Shown here: one piece after another, positions 1 through 5,507 of the stretch
How the letters are laid out: each line of letters opens with the position of its first letter
How positions within the stretch are numbered: position 1 is the first letter of the stretch
Assembly (NCBI GenBank): GCA_017538635.1
Contig: JAFYIM010000233.1
Span: 1 to 5,507 of the forward strand
DNA: 5,507 nt
DNA from: a bacterium
GTDB lineage: Bacteria > UBA3054
Direction: 5' to 3'
Notes under the pieces: model-generated
The model's database searches: none
The model's input: the letters and a program-made list of their open reading frames with translations, nothing else
Told to the model about the DNA's origin: nothing
Made by a program: the position numbers and the translations under genes

Positions 1-63
1 CATAAGGATCCGTTTTCAGTTTGTTCATCCAATTATACCGAAATTTTATGATAGAATAATAAT
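1..63 (+). promoter_or_regulatory. AT-rich leader upstream of the TPR gene, with a weak candidate promoter
   Basis: This short stretch precedes the first gene and is clearly more AT-rich than the coding sequence. TATGAT at 47-52 is a good match to a sigma70-type -10 box. The best -35 candidate at a 17-nt spacing, TTCATC at 24-29, matches only three of six consensus positions, so the promoter call is weak. If it is real, transcription would begin near 59 and leave a leader of only about five bases. No Shine-Dalgarno sequence is visible before the ATG at 64, which fits a leaderless or near-leaderless message. An in-frame TAG at 52-54 rules out an upstream extension of the gene. The promoter could instead lie before the window. 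Confidence 0.3.
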
Positions 64-1236
64 ATGCGTATCTATAATTACAGTTTTCTCTTCGCAGCGG
101 CGTTCATGTGTGCCAACTTGGCGCTATCTGCTCCGAAAGACGCGCTCGCCAAGAAGCACGTAACTTTCGGCAACGCCGCCATTGAGGAAGCAGACTATCA
201 AAGGGCCGTGGAACACTATGAGTCCGCTCTGAAAGAGGATCCCGATTCCAAGAGCGTCATGTATTCCTTAGGCGTCCTTTACATACAGACCGGCGACACC
301 GAGAAAGCCCGGGATCTTTTCATGAATTATCTTGAAAAGTATCCCATGGACAAGGACGGGCTTTTCGGACTTTCCAACGCCTACATCATGAAGGGCGAAT
401 ACGAGAAAGCCGTCCGGCTTCTCAGCCAGGCCGCCGCCAGGGAAAAAGACAACGAAGCGCTGCGCCGCAACCTCGGGTATGCCCAGCTGCAGTCCGGTGA
501 CATTCCTGGGGCAAAGAAAACTTTGACGGAACTTGTGACAGATTGTCCCTCCAACGCCCTGAATCGTTTCGACCTGGCCTTGGTCCTGTCGGCCGAGAAC
601 GACAACGAAAACGCCATCAAACAGGCCAAAGCCGGACTGCTGCTTTTCCCGGAGGCCGAAGGCAAGATCCTTTATTCCGATCTTCTGGATTCCGTAGGCG
701 GCTCCCTCCTTGGCGAAGCTATCGAGCTTTTCCGCAAGAATGAAATGGACAAAGCCCTGGCGATCCTTGAACCCTTGTGCGAACGGTTCCCAGACTACGC
801 CAAAGCCCAGGCCTACCTCGGCCACGCTTCTAACTTGAAGCTTCCGCCGGACAGGAAAAAGGCGGAGAAAGCTTATAGGGCGGCGCTCACGGCTACGCGC
901 TTCGTTCCCCTTTCCCGCCAGGATATGGCTATCATCTACGACAACCTAGGCTCCATAGTCTTAAGGAAAGGCGAACTTGAGGAAGCGGAAGGCTACTACA
1001 GGGTGGGCATCGCCCAGGAAAGCGAATACGCTCCCGTCTATTTCAATTTCGGGCTTCTGAGAGCCAATAAGGAAGCCTTCACGGAAGCTTCCGTCGCCTT
1101 TATGGACGCCGTGAGAAGGGACAGATCGATGGCCGACTACATCGCCAATCATCCCAAGCTCGCGAAATTCCGCACAACTCTAGATTACACCAACTTACTA
1201 GTTACGATAAAAAAGGAGTTCAATTCCAATGAGTAA
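64..1236 (+). CDS. Exported tetratricopeptide-repeat (TPR) protein, function unknown
   Basis: This 390-residue protein has a likely Sec signal peptide: a short basic start (MRIYNY), a hydrophobic core at about residues 7-21, and possible cleavage near A20-L21-S22 or A27-L28-A29. C16 is not in a convincing lipobox, so a soluble or loosely attached periplasmic protein is more likely than a lipoprotein. The rest is almost entirely TPR-like helical hairpins of about 34 residues, near 29-62, 63-96, 97-130, 131-164, 165-198, 214-247, 248-284, 288-322 and 323-356. Typical TPR spacing is seen, for example LGVLYIQTGDTEKARDLF at 69-86 and NAYIMKGEYEKAVRLL at 105-120. No catalytic domain is visible. TPR arrays bind proteins or peptides, so an envelope scaffold or assembly role is inferred. 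Its 3' end overlaps the mutase gene by 8 nt. The specific partner is unknown. Confidence 0.9.
   Translation: MRIYNYSFLFAAAFMCANLALSAPKDALAKKHVTFGNAAIEEADYQRAVEHYESALKEDPDSKSVMYSLGVLYIQTGDTEKARDLFMNYLEKYPMDKDGLFGLSNAYIMKGEYEKAVRLLSQAAAREKDNEALRRNLGYAQLQSGDIPGAKKTLTELVTDCPSNALNRFDLALVLSAENDNENAIKQAKAGLLLFPEAEGKILYSDLLDSVGGSLLGEAIELFRKNEMDKALAILEPLCERFPDYAKAQAYLGHASNLKLPPDRKKAEKAYRAALTATRFVPLSRQDMAIIYDNLGSIVLRKGELEEAEGYYRVGIAQESEYAPVYFNFGLLRANKEAFTEASVAFMDAVRRDRSMADYIANHPKLAKFRTTLDYTNLLVTIKKEFNSNE
1213..1218 (+). promoter_or_regulatory. Shine-Dalgarno site for the phosphohexomutase gene
   Basis: AAGGAG lies inside the last codons of the TPR gene, 10 nt before the ATG at 1229. It is the only strong Shine-Dalgarno match correctly placed before a start in this window. 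It supports the ATG at 1229 and independent ribosome loading on the mutase gene despite the 8-nt overlap with the upstream gene. Confidence 0.75.
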
Positions 1237-2635
1237 AGCGAAGATCAAATTCGGGACCTCCGGCTGGAGGGCCATTTTAGCTGAAGATTTCACTTTTGAA
1301 AACGCCGCCAGAGTCGTTGACGCCATCATTCTCTACCTGCGTTCGACCGGCAAATCCGAGCTTAGCGTAGTCGTCGGCAGCGACGCCCGTTTCTTAGGCA
1401 AAGAGTTCAGGGAACGCACCGCCAAACAGCTGGCCAAAGCAGGTATCAACGTTTACTGCACGGAAAGGGACTGCCCCACTCCTGTTTTGTCTTTCTGCAT
1501 CCGCAGCATGGGGCTTGACGGCGCCATCAACTACACCGCCAGCCACAACCCCGCCGAGTACCAGGGATTGAAATTCTCCGTCGAGCACGGCGAAGGCGCC
1601 GGCACGGAAGTGACGAAGTTCATCGAGCAGCACATCGACCAGCCGGTCGCTCCCGCTGATAAGGAAGGCAAAATTATTATGCTCGACCCGAGGGAGCCCT
1701 ATTTCGCCGAGTTGACGAAACTCGTGGATCTGGAAGCCATAAAGAAAGCCAATCTGAAAGTCGCCTGCGACGTTCTCTACGGAACGGGCAGGGAATATCT
1801 CGACGAGATGCTGAAAAGAGCCGGTACAGATGTGACGGCTCTGCACAACTGGGTGAACCCTTCCTTCGGCGGCCGCCGTCCGGAACCGGCTGCGGAAAAT
1901 ATGCCCGAGCTGATCAAGATGGTCAAGGAAGGCCCTTACGCCCTGGGTCTGGGCACTGACGGCGACGCCGACCGCTTCGGCATCGTGGATTCCGACGGCA
2001 CCTTCTACAACGCCAACCAGGTGCTGTGCCTCGTTTCCTGGCACTTGGCCAAGAACCGCGGCTTAAAAGGCGCCATCGTCAGAAGCGTCGCGACGACCGG
2101 CTACTTGGACCGCTTGGCGAAGTATCTCGGCGCGGAACTTATCGAAGTTCCTGTCGGCTTCAAGTACATCGCGCCTTACGTACTGGAAGGCAAAGTCCTT
2201 TTAGGCGGCGAAGAGAGCGGCGGACTTACGATCGGCGCGCACATTCCTGAAAAGGACGGCATCCTCGCCTGCCTGCTCATCACCGAGCTCGTGGCCGTGA
2301 CCGGAAAGACTCTGGGCCAGACGATGGAAGAGATCAAAGCCGCCATCGGTTCCGTCTGGACCGGCCGCACCGACCTTTTCCTGACGCCGGAAAACAAAGC
2401 GAAGATCCTGGAAGCTGTTTCCAAAGAGGAAGGCGAAACTTTCCTCGGCCGCAAGGTCGTTTCCCGCAACAAACTTGACGGCTTCAAGTTCAATTTCGAA
2501 AACAACGAATGGGTCCTCGTGCGCCCTTCCGGCACCGAGCCCATAATAAGGTGCTACGTAGAAGCCAACACGCCCGAGGACGGCGCGGCTTTGACAGCCG
2601 AACTGAAAGCTTTCACAGACCGTTTCAATTCCTAA
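1229..2635 (+). CDS. Phosphoglucomutase/phosphomannomutase-family alpha-D-phosphohexomutase
   Basis: This 468-residue cytoplasmic enzyme should interconvert hexose 1-phosphate and 6-phosphate through a phosphoserine and a bisphosphate intermediate. All four family loops are present: FGTSGWR at 8-14; the phosphoserine loop TASHNP at 103-108, with Ser105 as catalytic serine; the Mg-binding DGDADR at 244-249; the sugar-specificity loop GGEESGG at 326-332; and the phosphate-binding RPSGTEP at 432-438 in the C-terminal domain. The length is normal and the four domains look complete, at about 5-140, 160-256, 263-370 and 400-465. The sequence after the active serine (NPAEYQGLKFS) looks more like the phosphoglucomutase/phosphomannomutase group than GlmM, which usually has NPYYDNGIKFF. 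Substrate preference among glucose, mannose and glucosamine phosphates cannot be settled from motifs, so no gene symbol is given. The start has a Shine-Dalgarno site, and the stop lies 4 nt before dxr. Confidence 0.95.
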   Translation: MSKAKIKFGTSGWRAILAEDFTFENAARVVDAIILYLRSTGKSELSVVVGSDARFLGKEFRERTAKQLAKAGINVYCTERDCPTPVLSFCIRSMGLDGAINYTASHNPAEYQGLKFSVEHGEGAGTEVTKFIEQHIDQPVAPADKEGKIIMLDPREPYFAELTKLVDLEAIKKANLKVACDVLYGTGREYLDEMLKRAGTDVTALHNWVNPSFGGRRPEPAAENMPELIKMVKEGPYALGLGTDGDADRFGIVDSDGTFYNANQVLCLVSWHLAKNRGLKGAIVRSVATTGYLDRLAKYLGAELIEVPVGFKYIAPYVLEGKVLLGGEESGGLTIGAHIPEKDGILACLLITELVAVTGKTLGQTMEEIKAAIGSVWTGRTDLFLTPENKAKILEAVSKEEGETFLGRKVVSRNKLDGFKFNFENNEWVLVRPSGTEPIIRCYVEANTPEDGAALTAELKAFTDRFNS

Positions 2636-2639
2636 CTTG

Positions 2640-3755
2640 ATGCAGACTCTCGCAGTCATAGGTTGCACCGGCAGCATCGGGCGCTCCGCGCTCGACGTCG
2701 CCAGAAATCTAAGGGAGCGCTTCCGGGTGGAAGCGCTGGCCTGCGGCCACTTTTCGCCTTTGCTCTGTGAGGAGGTAAAGGAATTCGCGCCGCGAGTTGT
2801 CGCCGTAAACGATCCCGTTGGCGCTGAGGAATTGAAGAAAGCCTTCCCGGGCCTGGAAGTCAGATGCGGAAGCGAAGGCGTCGCTTCTTTGGGAGACTGC
2901 GCCGACGTGATCGTTCTGAGCGTCGTCGGGCTGGCCGGGCTTGACACGGCTCTGAAAGCTGTCATGGCGGGCAAACGCCTCGCCATCGCTACCAAGGAGG
3001 TCCTTGTCTCAGGAGGAGAACTTGTTTTCAGGGAAGCAAAAAAGACCGGAGCCGAGATCATTCCCGTGGACAGCGAGCACAGCGCCATTTTCCAGTGCCT
3101 CATGGGCAGCGGAAGAGAAAGCGTAGCGCGCCTTCTGATCACAGCTTCCGGCGGACCTTTCAGGGGAAAGGACAAAGCTTTCTTAGAAAATGTGACGCCA
3201 AGAGAAGCGCTGGCGCACCCGGTCTGGAAAATGGGGCCGAAGATCTCCGTGGACTCCGCCACCATGATGAACAAAGGCTTGGAAGTGATCGAGGCTTCCA
3301 GGCTCTTCTCCGTTCCGGCAGACAAAATCGACGTCGTTATCCATCCGCAGTCCATCGTGCACTCGTTGGTGGAATTCTGCGACGGCGCGCAATTGGCCCA
3401 GCTTTCCGTCCCCGACATGCGCCTGGCCATCCAGTTCGCCCTGACGTATCCTAAGAGGCTGCCCTCCCCTGTCGCCAAGCTTGATCTCAGCGAGATTGGG
3501 AAATTAGAGTTCGGCAAACCCGATCTGGAGAACTTCCCCTGCCTGGAACTCGCCTATGAAGCTCTTAAAAAAGGCGGAATATTTCCGGCCGTTCTGAACG
3601 GTGCGAACGAGACCGCCGTAGCGCGCTTCTTAAGAGGAGAGTGCGGCTTCATGGACATCCCGTGCTTCGTGGAAAAGAAACTTAGTAAAACTGAAAATAT
3701 CGTTGATCCTGATCTAGAGGACATTTTAGAAGCCGACCGCTTCGGGAGAGAATAG
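2640..3755 (+). CDS. dxr: 1-deoxy-D-xylulose 5-phosphate reductoisomerase
   Basis: Dxr (IspC) converts DXP to 2-C-methyl-D-erythritol 4-phosphate with NADPH and a divalent metal, the first committed step of the MEP isoprenoid pathway. The 371-residue protein has the N-terminal dinucleotide-binding motif GCTGSIG (8-14); metal ligands in VDSEHSAIFQ (Asp144, Glu146, and Glu215 later); substrate-binding ASGGPF (169-174); the flexible loop HPVWKMG (193-199); and DSATMMNKGLE (205-215) with Ser206, Asn211 and Lys212. IHPQSIVHS (234-242) and NGANE (320-324) are also typical. It is somewhat shorter than E. coli Dxr (398), but its end (LEDILEADRFG) matches the family, so it looks complete. Oddities are Cys9 for the usual Ser, ATKEVLV (117-123) where ANKESLV is common, and DMRLAI where a Pro-Ile is common. 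ATG 2640 is preferred over the adjacent TTG at 2637 because it puts the Rossmann strand at the usual distance from the N-terminus. No Shine-Dalgarno site is seen; the 4-nt gap suggests reinitiation. Confidence 0.97.
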   Translation: MQTLAVIGCTGSIGRSALDVARNLRERFRVEALACGHFSPLLCEEVKEFAPRVVAVNDPVGAEELKKAFPGLEVRCGSEGVASLGDCADVIVLSVVGLAGLDTALKAVMAGKRLAIATKEVLVSGGELVFREAKKTGAEIIPVDSEHSAIFQCLMGSGRESVARLLITASGGPFRGKDKAFLENVTPREALAHPVWKMGPKISVDSATMMNKGLEVIEASRLFSVPADKIDVVIHPQSIVHSLVEFCDGAQLAQLSVPDMRLAIQFALTYPKRLPSPVAKLDLSEIGKLEFGKPDLENFPCLELAYEALKKGGIFPAVLNGANETAVARFLRGECGFMDIPCFVEKKLSKTENIVDPDLEDILEADRFGRE

Positions 3756-3762
3756 TTTAGAG

Positions 3763-5400
3763 ATGTTGACGCTTATATATTTTTGCATAGTTTTGGGACT
3801 TCTGGTCTGCGTTCATGAGTTCGGGCATTTCGCCGCGGCCAAGCTTTGCGGCGTATATGTCGAACGTTTCTCCATAGGCTTCGGCCCGACCATCCTGCAG
3901 TGGAAAGGCAAGGAGACGACGTACTGCATCTCCATTATTCCCTTGGGCGGCTACGTTCAGATGGCCGGTCAGAGCGATCTGCCGGACGAGGAGGAGAAGG
4001 AAGCCTTCAAGCACGTTCCCCAGAATCGTTTCTATAACGCAAAGACGGTTTGGCAAAGGCTCTCCATAATTTTGGCCGGCCCTTTCATGAACCTGTTTTT
4101 CGCCATTCCCCTGGCCATAGCGCTTCTCTGCTACGGACAGAAGACCGCGCTAACCCCCAACGGCATAATCGTATCCCTGGTGATTCCCGGTTCGCCCGCG
4201 GAAGCCGCCGGAATACAGCCAGGCGACAAGATCCTGAAACTGAACGGCGCGGAAGTAACGACCTGGAACGCTTTCGTGGACGAAATAAGGGCGAACCTTT
4301 ACGAGCCCGTCAGCCTTGAAACGCAAAGGGAAAACGAAAACATCTCGCTGACCGTGACGCCCGACCTCAACGAGGAAAAAGGCTACCTTGGGCTCGGCAT
4401 CGCCATGTCTCCTCCCGCTCAGGTAGAGAAAGTCGTATGCTCTGATTCTCCCCTCAAGGAAGGCGACGTCTTCCTGTCCATCAAGGGACTGTCTCCCGAC
4501 AAATGCAGCTTTGAAACGCTTTCCCAGACGATCAGGACTATGCCGGACACCAACGTGACCGTAACGGTCGCCAATTATCCCGCTTCCCGTATGGCTAGCG
4601 AAGCGCCGCAGCCGGAGGAAAGGACCTTCGAACTTGCGATCGGCAAAAAGAAAAAATGCCAGCTCTTCGACATCGTGAACGTGGACGGCAGGGCCCGACT
4701 CAGCCTGCGCCCCGACGCTCCGGAAGAGCTCTGGACGCTGGAAGGCGCGAAGATCCTCGCCTTGAACGACCGCCCGTTGCAGCTTTCCGAGGAGGATTAT
4801 TTCGAGGCCGTTAGCGTTGGCAGCGTGACGGCTTGCGTCGCCATAGCGCAGCAGAGCGGCAAGTACAAAAGGGAAACGTTAGTAACTTCTCTGGTCTCCC
4901 GCGTGGAGTACATGGGGCACGCCGGCGTTATGCTTAGGCCGGCTTCCGAAATGGTCAGGGAGCCCTTCCTTTCCGCCGTGAAGAAGTCCCCCGCCAAGGC
5001 TTGGACAAAAGTTACTGAGACCTTGAAGACTTTGAAACTGCTCTTCGTGGGCTCCCTAAAAGTCAACAACCTCTCCGGCCCCGTCGGCATCGCGAGGATG
5101 ACAGGCGCCGCGGCGCAGAGGGGTTTCGACGTGCTCTTGAATTTCGTTTTGCTCATCACCGTGAACCTTGGCGTACTTAATCTTTTGCCGCTGCCTGTTC
5201 TGGACGGCGGCCACGTTGTGCTTCTCATTGCGGAAGGCATAAGGAGAAAGCCCTTGCCTGAGAAATTCCTGCTTTGGTACCAGCGCATCGGCCTTATCTT
5301 CCTCTTAGCGCTCTTCGCCTTCGTGATGCTGAACGACGTGGGGCGCTGGGTCAAAGACAGCGAATTCCTGGGCACTTTGCTCGGCAAATTTTTCCATTAA
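3763..5400 (+). CDS. rseP: RseP/RasP-family site-2 intramembrane zinc metalloprotease, enlarged periplasmic region
   Basis: This inner-membrane protease should cut transmembrane substrates such as anti-sigma factors or remnant signal peptides inside the bilayer. The zinc motif HEFGH (18-22, catalytic Glu19) lies in the first membrane segment, and the third ligand is expected from LPVLDGGH (477-484, Asp481). IIPLGGYV (58-65), GPFMN (106-110) and SGPVGIA (438-444) are further family signatures. Membrane segments are near 2-20, 99-123, 455-475 and 507-525. A clear PDZ domain follows the second segment (about 133-200, with GSPAEAAGIQPGDKILKLNG at 143-162). Two more PDZ-like stretches follow, near 208-272 (SDSPLKEGDVFLSIKGLSP) and 310-378 (LEGAKILALNDRPL). 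At 545 residues it exceeds E. coli RseP (450) and B. subtilis RasP (about 420), with the excess between PDZ1 and SGPVGIA. It starts 7 nt after dxr, a pairing also found in Chlamydia. A GGGAG at 3744-3748 is too distant to be a convincing Shine-Dalgarno site. The substrate is unknown. Confidence 0.96.
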   Translation: MLTLIYFCIVLGLLVCVHEFGHFAAAKLCGVYVERFSIGFGPTILQWKGKETTYCISIIPLGGYVQMAGQSDLPDEEEKEAFKHVPQNRFYNAKTVWQRLSIILAGPFMNLFFAIPLAIALLCYGQKTALTPNGIIVSLVIPGSPAEAAGIQPGDKILKLNGAEVTTWNAFVDEIRANLYEPVSLETQRENENISLTVTPDLNEEKGYLGLGIAMSPPAQVEKVVCSDSPLKEGDVFLSIKGLSPDKCSFETLSQTIRTMPDTNVTVTVANYPASRMASEAPQPEERTFELAIGKKKKCQLFDIVNVDGRARLSLRPDAPEELWTLEGAKILALNDRPLQLSEEDYFEAVSVGSVTACVAIAQQSGKYKRETLVTSLVSRVEYMGHAGVMLRPASEMVREPFLSAVKKSPAKAWTKVTETLKTLKLLFVGSLKVNNLSGPVGIARMTGAAAQRGFDVLLNFVLLITVNLGVLNLLPLPVLDGGHVVLLIAEGIRRKPLPEKFLLWYQRIGLIFLLALFAFVMLNDVGRWVKDSEFLGTLLGKFFH

Positions 5401-5417
5401 AACCGTTAGATAACATT

Positions 5418-5507
5418 ATGTCCGAAAACGAGAAAAAACTTTCCTTTGAAAAAGCTCTGGAGGAACTGGAATCTGTCGTCGCCAAGATCGAGGACGGCTC
5501 GCTCTCC
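5418..5507 (+). CDS. xseB: Exodeoxyribonuclease VII small subunit, N-terminal part (runs off the window)
   Basis: The last 90 bases are open from ATG 5418 and encode 30 residues beginning MSENEKKLSFEKALEELE and ending in KIEDGSLS. The pattern SFEKALEELE, VV-KIE, DG-LS matches the start of XseB, compared with [21 protein letters not shown] in E. coli. XseB is a helical protein of about 60-85 residues. Several copies bind XseA to form exonuclease VII, a metal-independent single-strand nuclease. The gene starts 17 nt after the rseP stop with no terminator-like hairpin between them, so it probably shares the transcript. No Shine-Dalgarno site is visible in the spacer. No xseA lies upstream in this window; it must be downstream or elsewhere. 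The remainder, probably 30-50 codons, is beyond the edge. Confidence 0.88.
   Translation, partial: MSENEKKLSFEKALEELESVVAKIEDGSLS

Noticed and set aside
109..111. Cys16 of the TPR protein as a lipoprotein lipobox cysteine
   Set aside because: The preceding residues are Ala-Phe-Met rather than a Leu-[Ala/Ser]-[Gly/Ala] lipobox, and the hydrophobic core continues past the cysteine.
1394..2044. 216-codon antisense open frame within the mutase gene
   Set aside because: Its translation shows no family motif, and the opposite strand encodes the conserved phosphoserine and metal-binding loops. It is a shadow of real coding sequence.
2637..2639. TTG at 2637 as the dxr start
   Set aside because: It adds one Met before the ATG at 2640 and has no better ribosome binding site. 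ATG is the more likely initiator.
2994..3003. Perfect Shine-Dalgarno-like AAGGAGGTCC inside dxr, with AGGAGG at 3011-3016 and another AGGAGG at 2770-2775
   Set aside because: These encode ordinary Dxr residues (Lys-Glu-Val, Gly-Gly, Glu-Glu-Val). No suitably spaced start opens a plausible gene: the TTG at 3022 is out of frame and gives only a short peptide. Translational pausing is possible but not supported.
2201..3517. Long open frame on the - strand (438 codons) opposite the mutase 3' end and most of dxr
   Set aside because: It lies fully antisense to two genes with complete catalytic motifs, its translation is Ser/Pro/Thr-rich with no recognisable domain, and it straddles their junction. 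It is a codon-bias shadow.
4797..5387. 196-codon antisense open frame opposite the rseP 3' end
   Set aside because: It is antisense to the conserved SGPVGIA and LDGGH regions of RseP, and its low-complexity translation has no known domain.
5401..5417. Terminator between rseP and xseB
   Set aside because: The 17-nt spacer has no GC-rich inverted repeat followed by a T-run.

Overview
The window is a tightly packed bacterial operon on the + strand. It holds four complete genes and the first 30 codons of a fifth, with almost no non-coding DNA. The order is: exported TPR-repeat protein (64-1236), phosphoglucomutase/phosphomannomutase-family enzyme (1229-2635), 1-deoxy-D-xylulose-5-phosphate reductoisomerase Dxr/IspC (2640-3755), RseP-type site-2 intramembrane metalloprotease (3763-5400), and the N-terminus of XseB, the exonuclease VII small subunit (5418 to the window edge). 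The junctions are an 8-nt overlap, then gaps of 4, 7 and 17 nt, so co-transcription and partial translational coupling are very likely.

The organism is a bacterium that uses the MEP isoprenoid pathway and is moderately GC-rich by eye. The signal peptide and RseP suggest a cell with a periplasm or an outer-membrane-like envelope. A dxr-rseP pair is known from Chlamydia and other PVC bacteria, but also from Firmicutes and, with genes between, from Proteobacteria. My best guess is a PVC-superphylum lineage such as Lentisphaerota or a relative. This rests on gene order, weak Shine-Dalgarno usage and general protein character, not on a marker gene, so confidence is low to moderate.

Region by region: 1-63 is an AT-rich leader with a candidate -10 element and no Shine-Dalgarno site. 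64-1236 encodes about nine TPR-like units behind a signal peptide. 1229-2635 encodes a complete alpha-D-phosphohexomutase with all four signature loops. 2640-3755 encodes a complete Dxr with its catalytic residues but several atypical residues in conserved motifs. 3763-5400 encodes an enlarged RseP of 545 residues with an extended PDZ-containing periplasmic region. 5401-5417 is a short spacer, and 5418-5507 starts xseB.

The common theme is envelope supply and quality control: sugar-phosphate interconversion for glycans, isoprenoid precursors for lipid carriers and quinones, membrane proteolysis, and an exported scaffold protein. Everything here belongs to a recognised family and I see no mobile element, CRISPR array, RNA gene or clearly new system. 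The most interesting points are the enlarged RseP periplasmic region, the Dxr motif variants, and the uncharacterised TPR protein at the head of the operon.
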